A stretch of DNA of 64,000 nucleotides from Duganella sp. CF458 (GTDB lineage Bacteria > Pseudomonadota > Gammaproteobacteria > Burkholderiales > Burkholderiaceae_D): positions 146,024 through 210,023 of the forward strand of contig NZ_FOOF01000013.1 in NCBI RefSeq assembly GCF_900113115.1, read 5' to 3'. The translations under genes and the position numbers were made by a program. Within the stretch, counting starts at the first letter, position 1. Each line of letters begins with the position of its first letter. Below the pieces are notes generated by a model, which saw only the letters and a list, made by a program, of their open reading frames with translations, was not told the origin of the DNA and made no database searches. This document shows, piece after piece, positions 33,638 to 39,427 of the stretch.

Positions 33638-34000
33638 GGGGACGACCTGGTTTCGACGTGGGTTGCAAAGCAGAACAGGGCATACCGAGGGCTGGTTACC
33701 TCGTAAATACACCCAGAAACAAACTAACTGCAAACGATAACTCGTACGCACTGGCAGCTTAATCGCTGACCTGCCCGACAACACCTCGCCCTTAGGGTGT
33801 GACCGCAAGGTCGTGTTGGGTCATTTATAAGGGATCGAGCTACGAGGGTTCACTTCGAGTAGCTCTAAATCTAAGGTGAATCGCTTGTCCGGAACGTGCA
33901 CATCCGTGCCGTACAGGTTAAATTAAATGATAGTGCTAAGTATGTAGAACTGTCTGTAGAGTGCTTGCGGACGCGGGTTCGATTCCCGCCGTCTCCACCA
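33638..34000 (+). ncRNA. ssrA: Transfer-messenger RNA (tmRNA), one-piece
   Basis: The 363-base RNA rescues stalled ribosomes. The 5' end GGGGACG pairs with the 3' CGTCTCC before ACCA (acceptor stem with one G-U pair). The T-arm GCGGGTTCGATTCCCGC is perfect. The internal reading frame at 33730-33762 gives the proteolysis tag ANDNSYALAA followed by TAA, which ends in the usual A-L-A-A degron. The CCA is encoded. It is the integration point of the following islet. Confidence 0.97.
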
Positions 34001-34007
34001 CTAATTC

Positions 34008-34037
34008 CTTTAAAATCATGAAATTATGATTTTAAAG
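34008..34037 (+). other. Perfect AT-rich hairpin after ssrA
   Basis: CTTTAAAATCAT and ATGATTTTAAAG (12-base arms) surround a 6-base loop, starting 8 bases after the tmRNA CCA. It may aid 3' processing or mark an att site. It is missing from the second ssrA-like end at 35213. Confidence 0.6.
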
Positions 34038-34102
34038 CTGTCATTAATTGGGGTATTTGGGGGCCGATTTGGCACCGGAATGGCAGCTTAATGACAGCAT
34101 GG

Positions 34103-34130
34103 AAATAGCCGCTCAGTGCGGCTATTTTTT
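34103..34130 (+). terminator. Terminator downstream of ssrA
   Basis: AAATAGCCGC and GCGGCTATTT form a 10-base stem with a 5-base loop followed by further T residues (six or seven in total). A diverged copy is found at 35283-35310. Confidence 0.88.
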
Positions 34131-34195
34131 CGCCATAGTTCAACATCGCAGCAGGTCACGCCGATGATGCACAGCGTATTCTTCCTGTGAGAACT

Positions 34196-34210
34196 TAGTG
34201 AACTTCACTA
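34196..34210. promoter_or_regulatory. Palindrome upstream of the toxin-antitoxin pair, possible operator
   Basis: TAGTGAA-C-TTCACTA is a perfect 7+1+7 palindrome about 115 bases before the antitoxin start. Toxin-antitoxin complexes usually bind such sites for autoregulation. The distance is rather long, so this is tentative. Confidence 0.3.
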
Positions 34211-34326
34211 AAAAATTACGGCACAAGTTGCGCCGAGACATGAACGAATAAGCCCAGGACGCAAAGCGACAAGAAGCAACGATTGGGCTACACTAGTTGC
34301 ATCGATTTTGAGTAAGGGAGGCGCAA

Positions 34327-34572
34327 ATGAGCGCCCGAAAAATATCCGAGGAAGACATTCGCGAAATGTCGATTGTCGACCTGGAAGCAATAGTCGACGA
34401 AGTAGCAAGGCGCCTGGCTGATCCAGCTAAACCAGCTGTTGCGACTCTGGAGTTGGCACGTCGCCGACGTCTGGGGGCCCTTACGGCCGCCGAGGGATTG
34501 TGGAAGGATCGCGTTGACGTTCCGAAGGATGGCGTTCAGGCCCAAGAACAACTGAGGGCTGAATGGCGTTAG
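34327..34572 (+). CDS. VapB-like antitoxin
   Basis: The 81-residue protein is encoded directly before, and overlaps by 10 bases, a PIN-domain toxin gene, the layout of vapBC. The N-terminal half is helical ('EEDIREMSIVDLEAIVDEVARRL'). The C-terminus 'GLWKDRVDVPKDGVQAQEQLRAEWR' matches the toxin-neutralising tail seen in VapB antitoxins (a G-x-W-K-D-R motif). It lacks an obvious AbrB or RHH domain, so DNA binding is not proven. Ribosome site GGGAGG. The pair lies on an islet inserted at ssrA. Confidence 0.75.
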   Translation: MSARKISEEDIREMSIVDLEAIVDEVARRLADPAKPAVATLELARRRRLGALTAAEGLWKDRVDVPKDGVQAQEQLRAEWR

Positions 34573-35030
34573 TTCTTTTCGACACCTGCATATTTATCGA
34601 CATGCTTAATGGCGTCCACCAGGCGACAGTCGAACTTAGCACCTACGATCACCCCGCTATCAGCGTAATCACTTACATGGAGCTTCGTGCCGGACAATCA
34701 AAGCGTCCGCATGAGGAACCAATCCTTGATGCCGTGCTGGCTGAATTCGAAATCCTTCAACTGGACCAGCAGATCATTGAGCAGGCTATTGAAATCCGGG
34801 GAAATAGCCTCATCGCCGGCCCATCCGTCAGGTTGCCGGATGCGATCATTGGTGCGACCGCGAGGGCATATGGCATCCCGGTAATTACGCGCAATCCGAA
34901 AGATTTCAACTGGGAAGGCATCACTGTGCACGTTCCCTATGACTACGATTCCAACGCTGCTTTCGTAACGAATATTCGTACAGCCTTTACCGACTTTAAG
35001 CCCCGTGGCACTCTCAAGCGCATTCGATAG
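34563..35030 (+). CDS. PIN-domain ribonuclease toxin (VapC-like)
   Basis: The 155-residue protein has the acidic PIN active-site set: Asp7 in 'VLFDTCIFIDML', Glu40 in 'TYMELRAG', Asp93 in 'RLPDAIIGATA' and Asp114 in 'NPKDF'. VapC toxins cut RNA, often initiator tRNA or rRNA. The C-terminus is about 30 residues longer than in compact VapC proteins ('YDYDSNAAFVTNIRTAFTDFKPRGTLKRIR'). It overlaps the antitoxin gene, so translation is coupled. GC content is somewhat lower than in the core genes around it, consistent with acquisition. Confidence 0.85.
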   Translation: MALVLFDTCIFIDMLNGVHQATVELSTYDHPAISVITYMELRAGQSKRPHEEPILDAVLAEFEILQLDQQIIEQAIEIRGNSLIAGPSVRLPDAIIGATARAYGIPVITRNPKDFNWEGITVHVPYDYDSNAAFVTNIRTAFTDFKPRGTLKRIR

Positions 35031-35212
35031 TCTTGACAACTGCCGACGGTCAATCCCGTTCAGGAGTTCGAATCTCACCGCTCTCAGTGAGTTCAAAAGA
35101 GCATTACATTTGGCTGAACTACAGCCTTAAGACTGAGCATATCGCTTTGCCCAGATAAAAAATACACAAATATTACTTACCATATCGAGTGGAAACCGCA
35201 TGAACATCTGAC

Positions 35213-35310
35213 GTAACGTCGGTTCGGTTCTCGCCGTGCCACCTCTAATTCCCCCCTGAACGACAGCTGAATGACATCCTGAAAATAGCCGCGCTAAGCG
35301 GCTGTTTCTT
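35213..35310 (+). repeat. Degenerate direct repeat of ssrA 3' end plus terminator (attachment-site remnant)
   Basis: The segment aligns in two blocks with the tmRNA 3' region: 35213-35251 with 33971-34008, and 35261-35310 with 34083-34130. In the second block GACAGCTGAATGACA matches GGCAGCTTAATGACA, and AAATAGCCGC is identical. Between the blocks the first copy has 70 extra bases, including the AT hairpin. The pair bounds a 1.3-kb islet carrying vapBC. Confidence 0.75.
35283..35310 (+). terminator. Second copy of the ssrA-type terminator
   Basis: AAATAGCCGC and GCGGCTGTTT (one changed pair) form a stem around GCTAA, followed by CTTC. The T-tract is interrupted, so it is weaker than the first copy. 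Confidence 0.6.
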
Positions 35311-35391
35311 CGCCCGTTATCCGAAGTCCTGTATGTGCGAACGAAAATTCGCTCCGCCTCACGACACTGGGGGCGCCAGTGCGGCTGCATT

Positions 35392-35796
35392 TCAAAGGAT
35401 GCGATGGTGTGAACGGGTGGAATCAGAAGGAATGTAGTACGCCTCGGCTATGCCAACGTGCGCCTCAAGGCAAAAATCGCGGCAGGCATCCGCGCATGCA
35501 AGACATGCTCGCGCCGGCTCGGCAAAACCTTGCACGTCGGCGAGTGCATCTCCGCAAGCTTCGCAAACCTGCCACGACATTCGAGCAAAATCGTTTGCGT
35601 ACGGTGGTTCCGGCATCGCCATTGCACCAGCCGTAGTTCGGCAGACGTCCGCACACACACGCAAGAGCTCCAGCAGTGGTTCCCGCATCGCATCTGGAAT
35701 GCGCCGCCTTTCAGCTATCGCATTAACGCAACTGTCGTGACAATGCAGGCAGCGCAGTGTGATGTGATCCATTTTAGAAGCAGCATCGTCGCGCAT
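35392..35796 (-). CDS. Cys-rich four-helix-bundle protein (copper-binding family, DUF326-like)
   Basis: The 134-residue protein carries regularly spaced cysteines: C-L-H-C-H-D-S-C at the start, 'VCADVC' in the middle, 'QVCEACGDAL', then 'ACLACADACRDFC'. This spacing is that of the four-helix-bundle copper storage/DUF326 family, in which Cys and His line the bundle and bind Cu(I). I chose the ATG at 35796 (MRDDAASKMDH), since the extra 24 codons upstream are not family-like. No signal peptide is present, so it would be cytosolic. No copper pump or regulator is adjacent. Confidence 0.8.
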   Translation of the reverse strand: MRDDAASKMDHITLRCLHCHDSCVNAIAERRRIPDAMREPLLELLRVCADVCRTTAGAMAMPEPPYANDFARMSWQVCEACGDALADVQGFAEPARACLACADACRDFCLEAHVGIAEAYYIPSDSTRSHHRIL

Positions 35797-35958
35797 AATC
35801 GAAGCTCCGAACGAGTCCACGCTGCTAACATATCCAGGACACTTCGCCCGCACAGTGCGCCAGCGCACAACGGCTATCGGATATTTCAGCCGGATCCCAG
35901 GGCCACAAGCGCAAGCCTAGGGCCCCGGTTTTTATGGTCCGGATCAAGTCAAGCAATT

Positions 35959-37107
35959 TCACTTGGTTCCGCATGCCTCGACTGTGTAAGCGCTCAGATT
36001 CGCACTCCCCTCCAGCGTCAGGTTCTTCGCAAAGAAACAGGCATATGGCCGGTTGCTCGCTTGGTCGACATAGAGGAATTCGGTCGGCACGTTGTACGCC
36101 ATGTCGAACTTCGAGGCCGGTTGGGTTGGAGAGAGCGCTTTGAATGCTAAGTGCAGTTTCAGGCCGAAGTTCGGATGATGGAAGTCGAAGCACCCTTCCG
36201 GATAGGAGCAGCTGCCGTTCTGCGCTGGCAGATGCAGCGGGACGACTGTTTGCTGCGACGGGTCCGTCGGCATGCGCTCGTAGCGCATCGCGATAGGCGG
36301 ATCGTCGGTGGTGATCTCGCTGATTGCACTGCCCGGCTGATGGAAGTTCGCGTAGAGCTGCTCGAACGCCGGCCAACTGTCCGGGTGGATGAAGGTCTGC
36401 TTGACCTGGTCTTTCTCGTAGCTGGTCTGCGCCTGCACCGCGTACACCGCCCGCACGCGTGAAGACTTGGTCTGGTATGGGAACGGGCTCTGGTCATCGG
36501 CCAGGTTCTTCGACAAGGCGTTCATCAGCCCAAGCGTGCCGCGCGATTGCCCGACGATGAAAATATTCGTGCCGTCGATGCCGAGCATGCCGGACCGGTG
36601 CCGCGCCCATTGCACTGCGCGTGCGATGTCCGTGTTGGGTATATCGAGATCGGGCGGCTGGCCGTACCGCTGGCTCGCAACCGGATGGCGGAATTCGACC
36701 GACATGAACGCGAAGCCCAGCGCCAGCGCGGGCGTTACCAGCTTCGAATAAAGATCGCCCTGCTGCGGCAGGTTATCGGTCATGCCGTTCGGATGCGCCC
36801 AGATGATCAATGGCAGACGTTGCGACGACGGAAGTGAAGCAGGACGGTAGAAGTCGAAGCGCTGGTCCAGCGTAACGTCGTAGGGGCCGGCTGGCGACTT
36901 CTCGTTCCATTCCGTGCCTTCGGCGTAGCAGATGTCCCTCGCAACTGTGGCCTGAGCTCCCTGTGCCTGGGTGTAGCTGGAGAGTTCAGATTCCGTGCCG
37001 ATCTTGCGGCATGGTTCTGCGGCGGCAATGCCTGAAGCCGCTGCCAGCAGCAGGCCGCAAATCGGGGATAGGAACGATCGGAAACGTGGCTGGATATTTT
37101 GTCGCAT
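35959..37107 (-). CDS. Secreted alpha/beta-hydrolase (esterase/lipase-like)
   Basis: The 382-residue protein has a signal peptide (about residues 1-30, 'SPICGLLLAAASGIAAA'). An alpha/beta-hydrolase core follows: 'PLIIWAHPNG' (oxyanion strand), nucleophile Ser188 in 'VGQSRGTLG', and a C-terminal 'FDFHHPNF' that may provide the catalytic His. Four cysteines in the C-terminal third suggest disulfides. The ATG at 37107 has a GGAG ribosome site. The substrate is unknown. It is monocistronic and diverges from the gamma-glutamylcyclotransferase-like gene. Confidence 0.8.
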   Translation of the reverse strand: MRQNIQPRFRSFLSPICGLLLAAASGIAAAEPCRKIGTESELSSYTQAQGAQATVARDICYAEGTEWNEKSPAGPYDVTLDQRFDFYRPASLPSSQRLPLIIWAHPNGMTDNLPQQGDLYSKLVTPALALGFAFMSVEFRHPVASQRYGQPPDLDIPNTDIARAVQWARHRSGMLGIDGTNIFIVGQSRGTLGLMNALSKNLADDQSPFPYQTKSSRVRAVYAVQAQTSYEKDQVKQTFIHPDSWPAFEQLYANFHQPGSAISEITTDDPPIAMRYERMPTDPSQQTVVPLHLPAQNGSCSYPEGCFDFHHPNFGLKLHLAFKALSPTQPASKFDMAYNVPTEFLYVDQASNRPYACFFAKNLTLEGSANLSAYTVEACGTK

Positions 37108-37192
37108 TCTTTGCTCCGGTATTGGTGTTTGAATGGTGGACAGCCGCGCTACATTATCATTAAAACAATTTAGTGTTCGCATCGGAGGCGAG

Positions 37193-37558
37193 ATGGAGAA
37201 ATTCGAAAAGCTCTTTTCTTACGGGACGCTGCAACAGGATGGCGTTCAGCTTGCGACGTTCGGGCGCAAGCTTGAAAGCACGGCGGACGAGTTGAACGGG
37301 TATAAGCTCGGGCTGCTGGAGATCGATGATCCCGCAGTCGTTGCGACGAGCGGGAAGACGCACCATCCGATCATTTCGCGCAGCGGAAGTGACGCGGATA
37401 CCGTCTCCGGCTCGGTGCTTCTGGTCACCCCTGAGGAACTACAGCAGGCAGACCAGTACGAGGTGGCAGCGTATCGGCGGCACAGCATCACGCTGGCATC
37501 GGGGACTGTCGCGTGGGCCTATGTCGATGCGCGCGACATCCAGCGCGATGTGGACTGA
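37193..37558 (+). CDS. Gamma-glutamylcyclotransferase / AIG2-like protein
   Basis: The 121-residue protein begins 'MEKFEKLFSYGTLQQDGVQ', the Y-G-T-L glycine loop that defines the GGCT/AIG2 fold. 'GYKLGLLEIDDPAVV' and 'GSVLLVTPEELQQADQYEV' continue the barrel and include the Glu typical of the active site. The substrate (gamma-glutamyl peptide or amine) cannot be told. The start ATG has GGAGGCGAG just upstream, so the 20-codon longer frame is rejected. Confidence 0.85.
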   Translation: MEKFEKLFSYGTLQQDGVQLATFGRKLESTADELNGYKLGLLEIDDPAVVATSGKTHHPIISRSGSDADTVSGSVLLVTPEELQQADQYEVAAYRRHSITLASGTVAWAYVDARDIQRDVD

Positions 37559-37615
37559 CGCACAGACCAGGCTTCCCGGCGCGACGTAGCCTAAGCGCTG
37601 GCTCTAGGAGACAGC

Positions 37616-37861
37616 GTGGATCAACGAAGTCATAAAGAACGGCGTCACGACAGCGGCACTGCCGAGCGATTCGACATGGCAGTGCGTACCGCCCTGGCTT
37701 TCGACCAGGGCGCGGCTTATACCTACCTTGCCATCTGCGGTGTGGAGCACATGCTGATCCGTTCGTTCGCGGAACGCTTCCCGACCCAAGTACGGTCGGT
37801 CGCCTCCCTGCCCTGGCACTCCAGCGACCGCCGCAGCGATTCAATGCAGCGTGCGTTTTAG
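37616..37861 (+). CDS. Small hypothetical protein (GTG start)
   Basis: An 81-residue frame begins with GTG behind the ribosome-site-like TAGGAG. It shows no known motif, though a helix 'AYTYLAICGVEHMLIRSFAERF' is amphipathic. Its last 21 bases overlap the 3' end of the higA-like gene on the other strand. It may be a true small gene or chance; only the plausible ribosome site supports it. Confidence 0.4.
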   Translation: MDQRSHKERRHDSGTAERFDMAVRTALAFDQGAAYTYLAICGVEHMLIRSFAERFPTQVRSVASLPWHSSDRRSDSMQRAF

Positions 37862-38125
37862 CGCGCGCCGCCCTTTCAGCAAGGCCCGGCGGGTGTCGTA
37901 GGTTGTTTGCAGGTTGAGCCAGAACTCCGGCGTGGTGTCGAAATAGCTGGCAAGCTGCTGCGCGGTGGCGGGCGAGATGCTGCGCTCCTGCCGCACGATG
38001 CCAGTCAGGTATCCGGGTTCCAGGTGCAGCACGCCGGCCAGCGTGCTTGCGGAGAGCCCCATCGGGTCCATGAATTCTTCCAGCAAGACTTCGCCCGGAT
38101 GGATCGGGCGCATAGTGTTTTCCAT
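37841..38125 (-). CDS. HigA-family antitoxin (XRE-type HTH), without adjacent toxin
   Basis: The 94-residue protein has the HigA/VapI pattern: 'MRPIHPGEVLLEEFMDPMGLSASTLA' leading into an XRE helix-turn-helix and ending 'ISPATAQQLASYFDTTPEFWLNLQTTYD'. The ATG at 38125 has a strong GGAGG site. HigB toxins are normally encoded directly upstream on the same strand. Here the upstream DNA holds a divergent periplasmic-protein gene, and no RelE-like frame is found nearby. It is therefore an orphan that may act as a plain repressor. Confidence 0.85.
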   Translation of the reverse strand: MENTMRPIHPGEVLLEEFMDPMGLSASTLAGVLHLEPGYLTGIVRQERSISPATAQQLASYFDTTPEFWLNLQTTYDTRRALLKGRRALKRTLH

Positions 38126-38197
38126 AGCCGCCTCCTTCCTGTAGATTCTACTACTGTCCAAGCACCGGAAATACTGTTGGCTTAGAATAGCGACCGT

Positions 38198-38989
38198 ATG
38201 AAATGGAAAGCTTTCACTGCGACCGCCCTTTTCGCTCTCACCGCCCACAACGCGCTTGCCGCTTGCGGCACGATCCGCTTCGCCTATCCTGATCAACATC
38301 GTCCGCCATATTGGATGGGCAACGGCGCGGCCGTGCCTGAACCAGCCGGCGCGAGCGTGGAATGGATCCGGGAGTTTGCCGCCAGCGGTGGCTGTGGCAT
38401 CGAATTGGTGCGGCTGCCGGTACTGCGCTTGCGCAGCGCGCTGGCCAGCGGCGCGGTGGATTTTGCACCGGTCGATATCACTGCAGATGGACAGCCCGGC
38501 ATCACCATCCCGCGCAATGCGCAAGGCCAGCCGGACCTCAAGCGTGCCGCCACCGTGGTCGTGGTGGCTTTCGTGCGGGCCAAGGATGGCTATTCGCGCG
38601 ACCGCGATCCGATGGAGATGCTGCGAGGTAAGCGGGTGGGCTTGATGTACGGCTCGTCATACGGCGCGAAGCTGGAGAAGGCCGGCGCCATCCTGGACCA
38701 GGGCGCGCCCACGGTCCCGAGCAATTTCGAGAAACTCCAGCTTGGCCGCGTCGATGTCGTCATCGTGCCGATGATTGCCGCCTCGGACCTGGACAAGTAC
38801 GTGGCCGAGCGTTTCAAGGGCCAACTGGTGCGGCTCGACAAACCCGTGCTCAAATCCTATAACTGGATTGCGGTCAACACCGCCTATTATGAAGCGCATC
38901 GCCACGAAGTCGATACCCTCTGGAACTGGCTCGGCACCGAGGGCAACAAACGCTTCAAGCTGCTACTGCGCAAGTACACAGAGAACTAG
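38198..38989 (+). CDS. Periplasmic solute-binding protein (SBP family 3-like)
   Basis: The 263-residue protein has a signal peptide (1-21, FALTAHNALA). A bacterial extracellular solute-binding fold follows: 'IRFAYPDQHRPPYWMG' strand, 'LRSALASGAVDFAPVDIT', 'MLRGKRVGLMYGSSYG' hinge and 'RVDVVIVPMIAASDLDKY'. Family 3 proteins bind amino acids or similar small molecules. No permease or ATPase gene is adjacent, so it may be a stand-alone sensor or receptor. It diverges from the higA-like gene with a 72-base gap. Confidence 0.8.
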   Translation: MKWKAFTATALFALTAHNALAACGTIRFAYPDQHRPPYWMGNGAAVPEPAGASVEWIREFAASGGCGIELVRLPVLRLRSALASGAVDFAPVDITADGQPGITIPRNAQGQPDLKRAATVVVVAFVRAKDGYSRDRDPMEMLRGKRVGLMYGSSYGAKLEKAGAILDQGAPTVPSNFEKLQLGRVDVVIVPMIAASDLDKYVAERFKGQLVRLDKPVLKSYNWIAVNTAYYEAHRHEVDTLWNWLGTEGNKRFKLLLRKYTEN

Positions 38990-39007
38990 TAGATTCCTCC
39001 CTACAGG

Positions 39008-39018
39008 CCTAGAATGGA
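39008..39018 (+). promoter_or_regulatory. CCTAGAATGGA element upstream of small hydrophilic gene 1
   Basis: The element sits 40 bases before the ATG at 39048. CCTACAGG lies directly upstream (38999-39006). The same pair occurs before the Gln/Asn-rich gene at 50605 (CCTACAGG at 50541 and CCTAGGATGGA at 50566, 39 bases before its ATG). It may be a shared stress-sigma promoter. Confidence 0.45.
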
Positions 39019-39047
39019 CTATTGGCCGTAGCTACAAGGAGGCAATC

Positions 39048-39326
39048 ATGTCCACATTCAACAAAGGACGCAGCCTGGAGCAACAAACCCACGATGGCAC
39101 CAGCAGCATCGCAACCATGGGCGCCGGTTGCACCGGGCGCCGCAATCTCTCCCAAACGCAGGAAGGCAACCAGCAGTCGGCGGAATCGGCGGGACGTACC
39201 GACGACCTGCTGTCGGGCGGTGTCGATGAGGGCGAACGTGAGCACGGTTTCCAGACCGGTCCCCAGTACCGTCAGGGGGAGCAGCAGGATCCGGGGCGCG
39301 ATACCGTGCGGCGCAGTGAACGCTAA
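39048..39326 (+). CDS. Small hydrophilic Gln/Gly-rich protein
   Basis: The 92-residue protein has no hydrophobic core and is rich in Gln, Gly, Ser and Arg ('QTQEGNQQSAESAGRTDDLLSGGVDEGERE'), so it is probably disordered. The ATG has a very strong Shine-Dalgarno (AAGGAGG). Its composition, its 'DDLL' segment and its upstream element are shared with the 103-residue gene at 50605. It may be a desiccation or stress hydrophilin, but nothing in the sequence proves a function. Confidence 0.65.
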   Translation: MSTFNKGRSLEQQTHDGTSSIATMGAGCTGRRNLSQTQEGNQQSAESAGRTDDLLSGGVDEGEREHGFQTGPQYRQGEQQDPGRDTVRRSER

Positions 39327-39382
39327 AACCTTGATCTAGTACAAGATTTACTGTTGAACAAAGTTCCCGGGTGGCGCATAAT

Positions 39383-39403
39383 TGAGAATGATAACAATTC
39401 TCA
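39383..39403. promoter_or_regulatory. Fur box
   Basis: TGAGAATGATAACAATTCTCA has perfect 7-base arms (TGAGAAT / ATTCTCA) around a 7-base AT-rich centre, matching the ferric uptake regulator site. It lies 24 bases before the start of the siderophore receptor gene, overlapping the expected promoter. It implies iron repression. Confidence 0.85.
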
Positions 39404-39427
39404 TTACGTAGCCACTTAGGAAATCGC

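Larger units (their letters stand above)
34001..34326 (+). other. ssrA 3' flank: two hairpins and no gene
   Basis: This 326-base stretch holds no credible ORF. It contains a perfect AT hairpin (34008-34037), a terminator (34103-34130), a 15-base palindrome (34196-34210) and the leader of the antitoxin gene, which ends in GGGAGG just before the ATG at 34327. The segment 34083-34134 is repeated in degenerate form at 35261-35313. Confidence 0.7.
35031..35391. other. Islet right end: degenerate ssrA 3' end and terminator, no gene
   Basis: No convincing ORF is present. A T-arm-like stretch (GAGTTCGAATCTC, 35064-35076) occurs soon after the toxin gene. At 35213-35250 the sequence ACGTCGGTTCGGTTCTCGCCGTGCCACC aligns to the last 30 bases of ssrA (ACGCGGGTTCGATTCCCGCC...). 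CTAATTCC follows in both places. A diverged copy of the ssrA terminator lies at 35283-35310. This is read as the displaced original ssrA end. Confidence 0.7.

Noticed and set aside
35031..35100. A complete tRNA gene after the toxin gene
   Set aside because: Only a T-arm-like part is present; no acceptor stem or anticodon arm can be formed.
37841..38524. Long 227-aa frame containing the HigA-like protein
   Set aside because: The first 133 codons run antisense to the solute-binding protein gene. The strong GGAGG site and family start place the true ATG at 38125.
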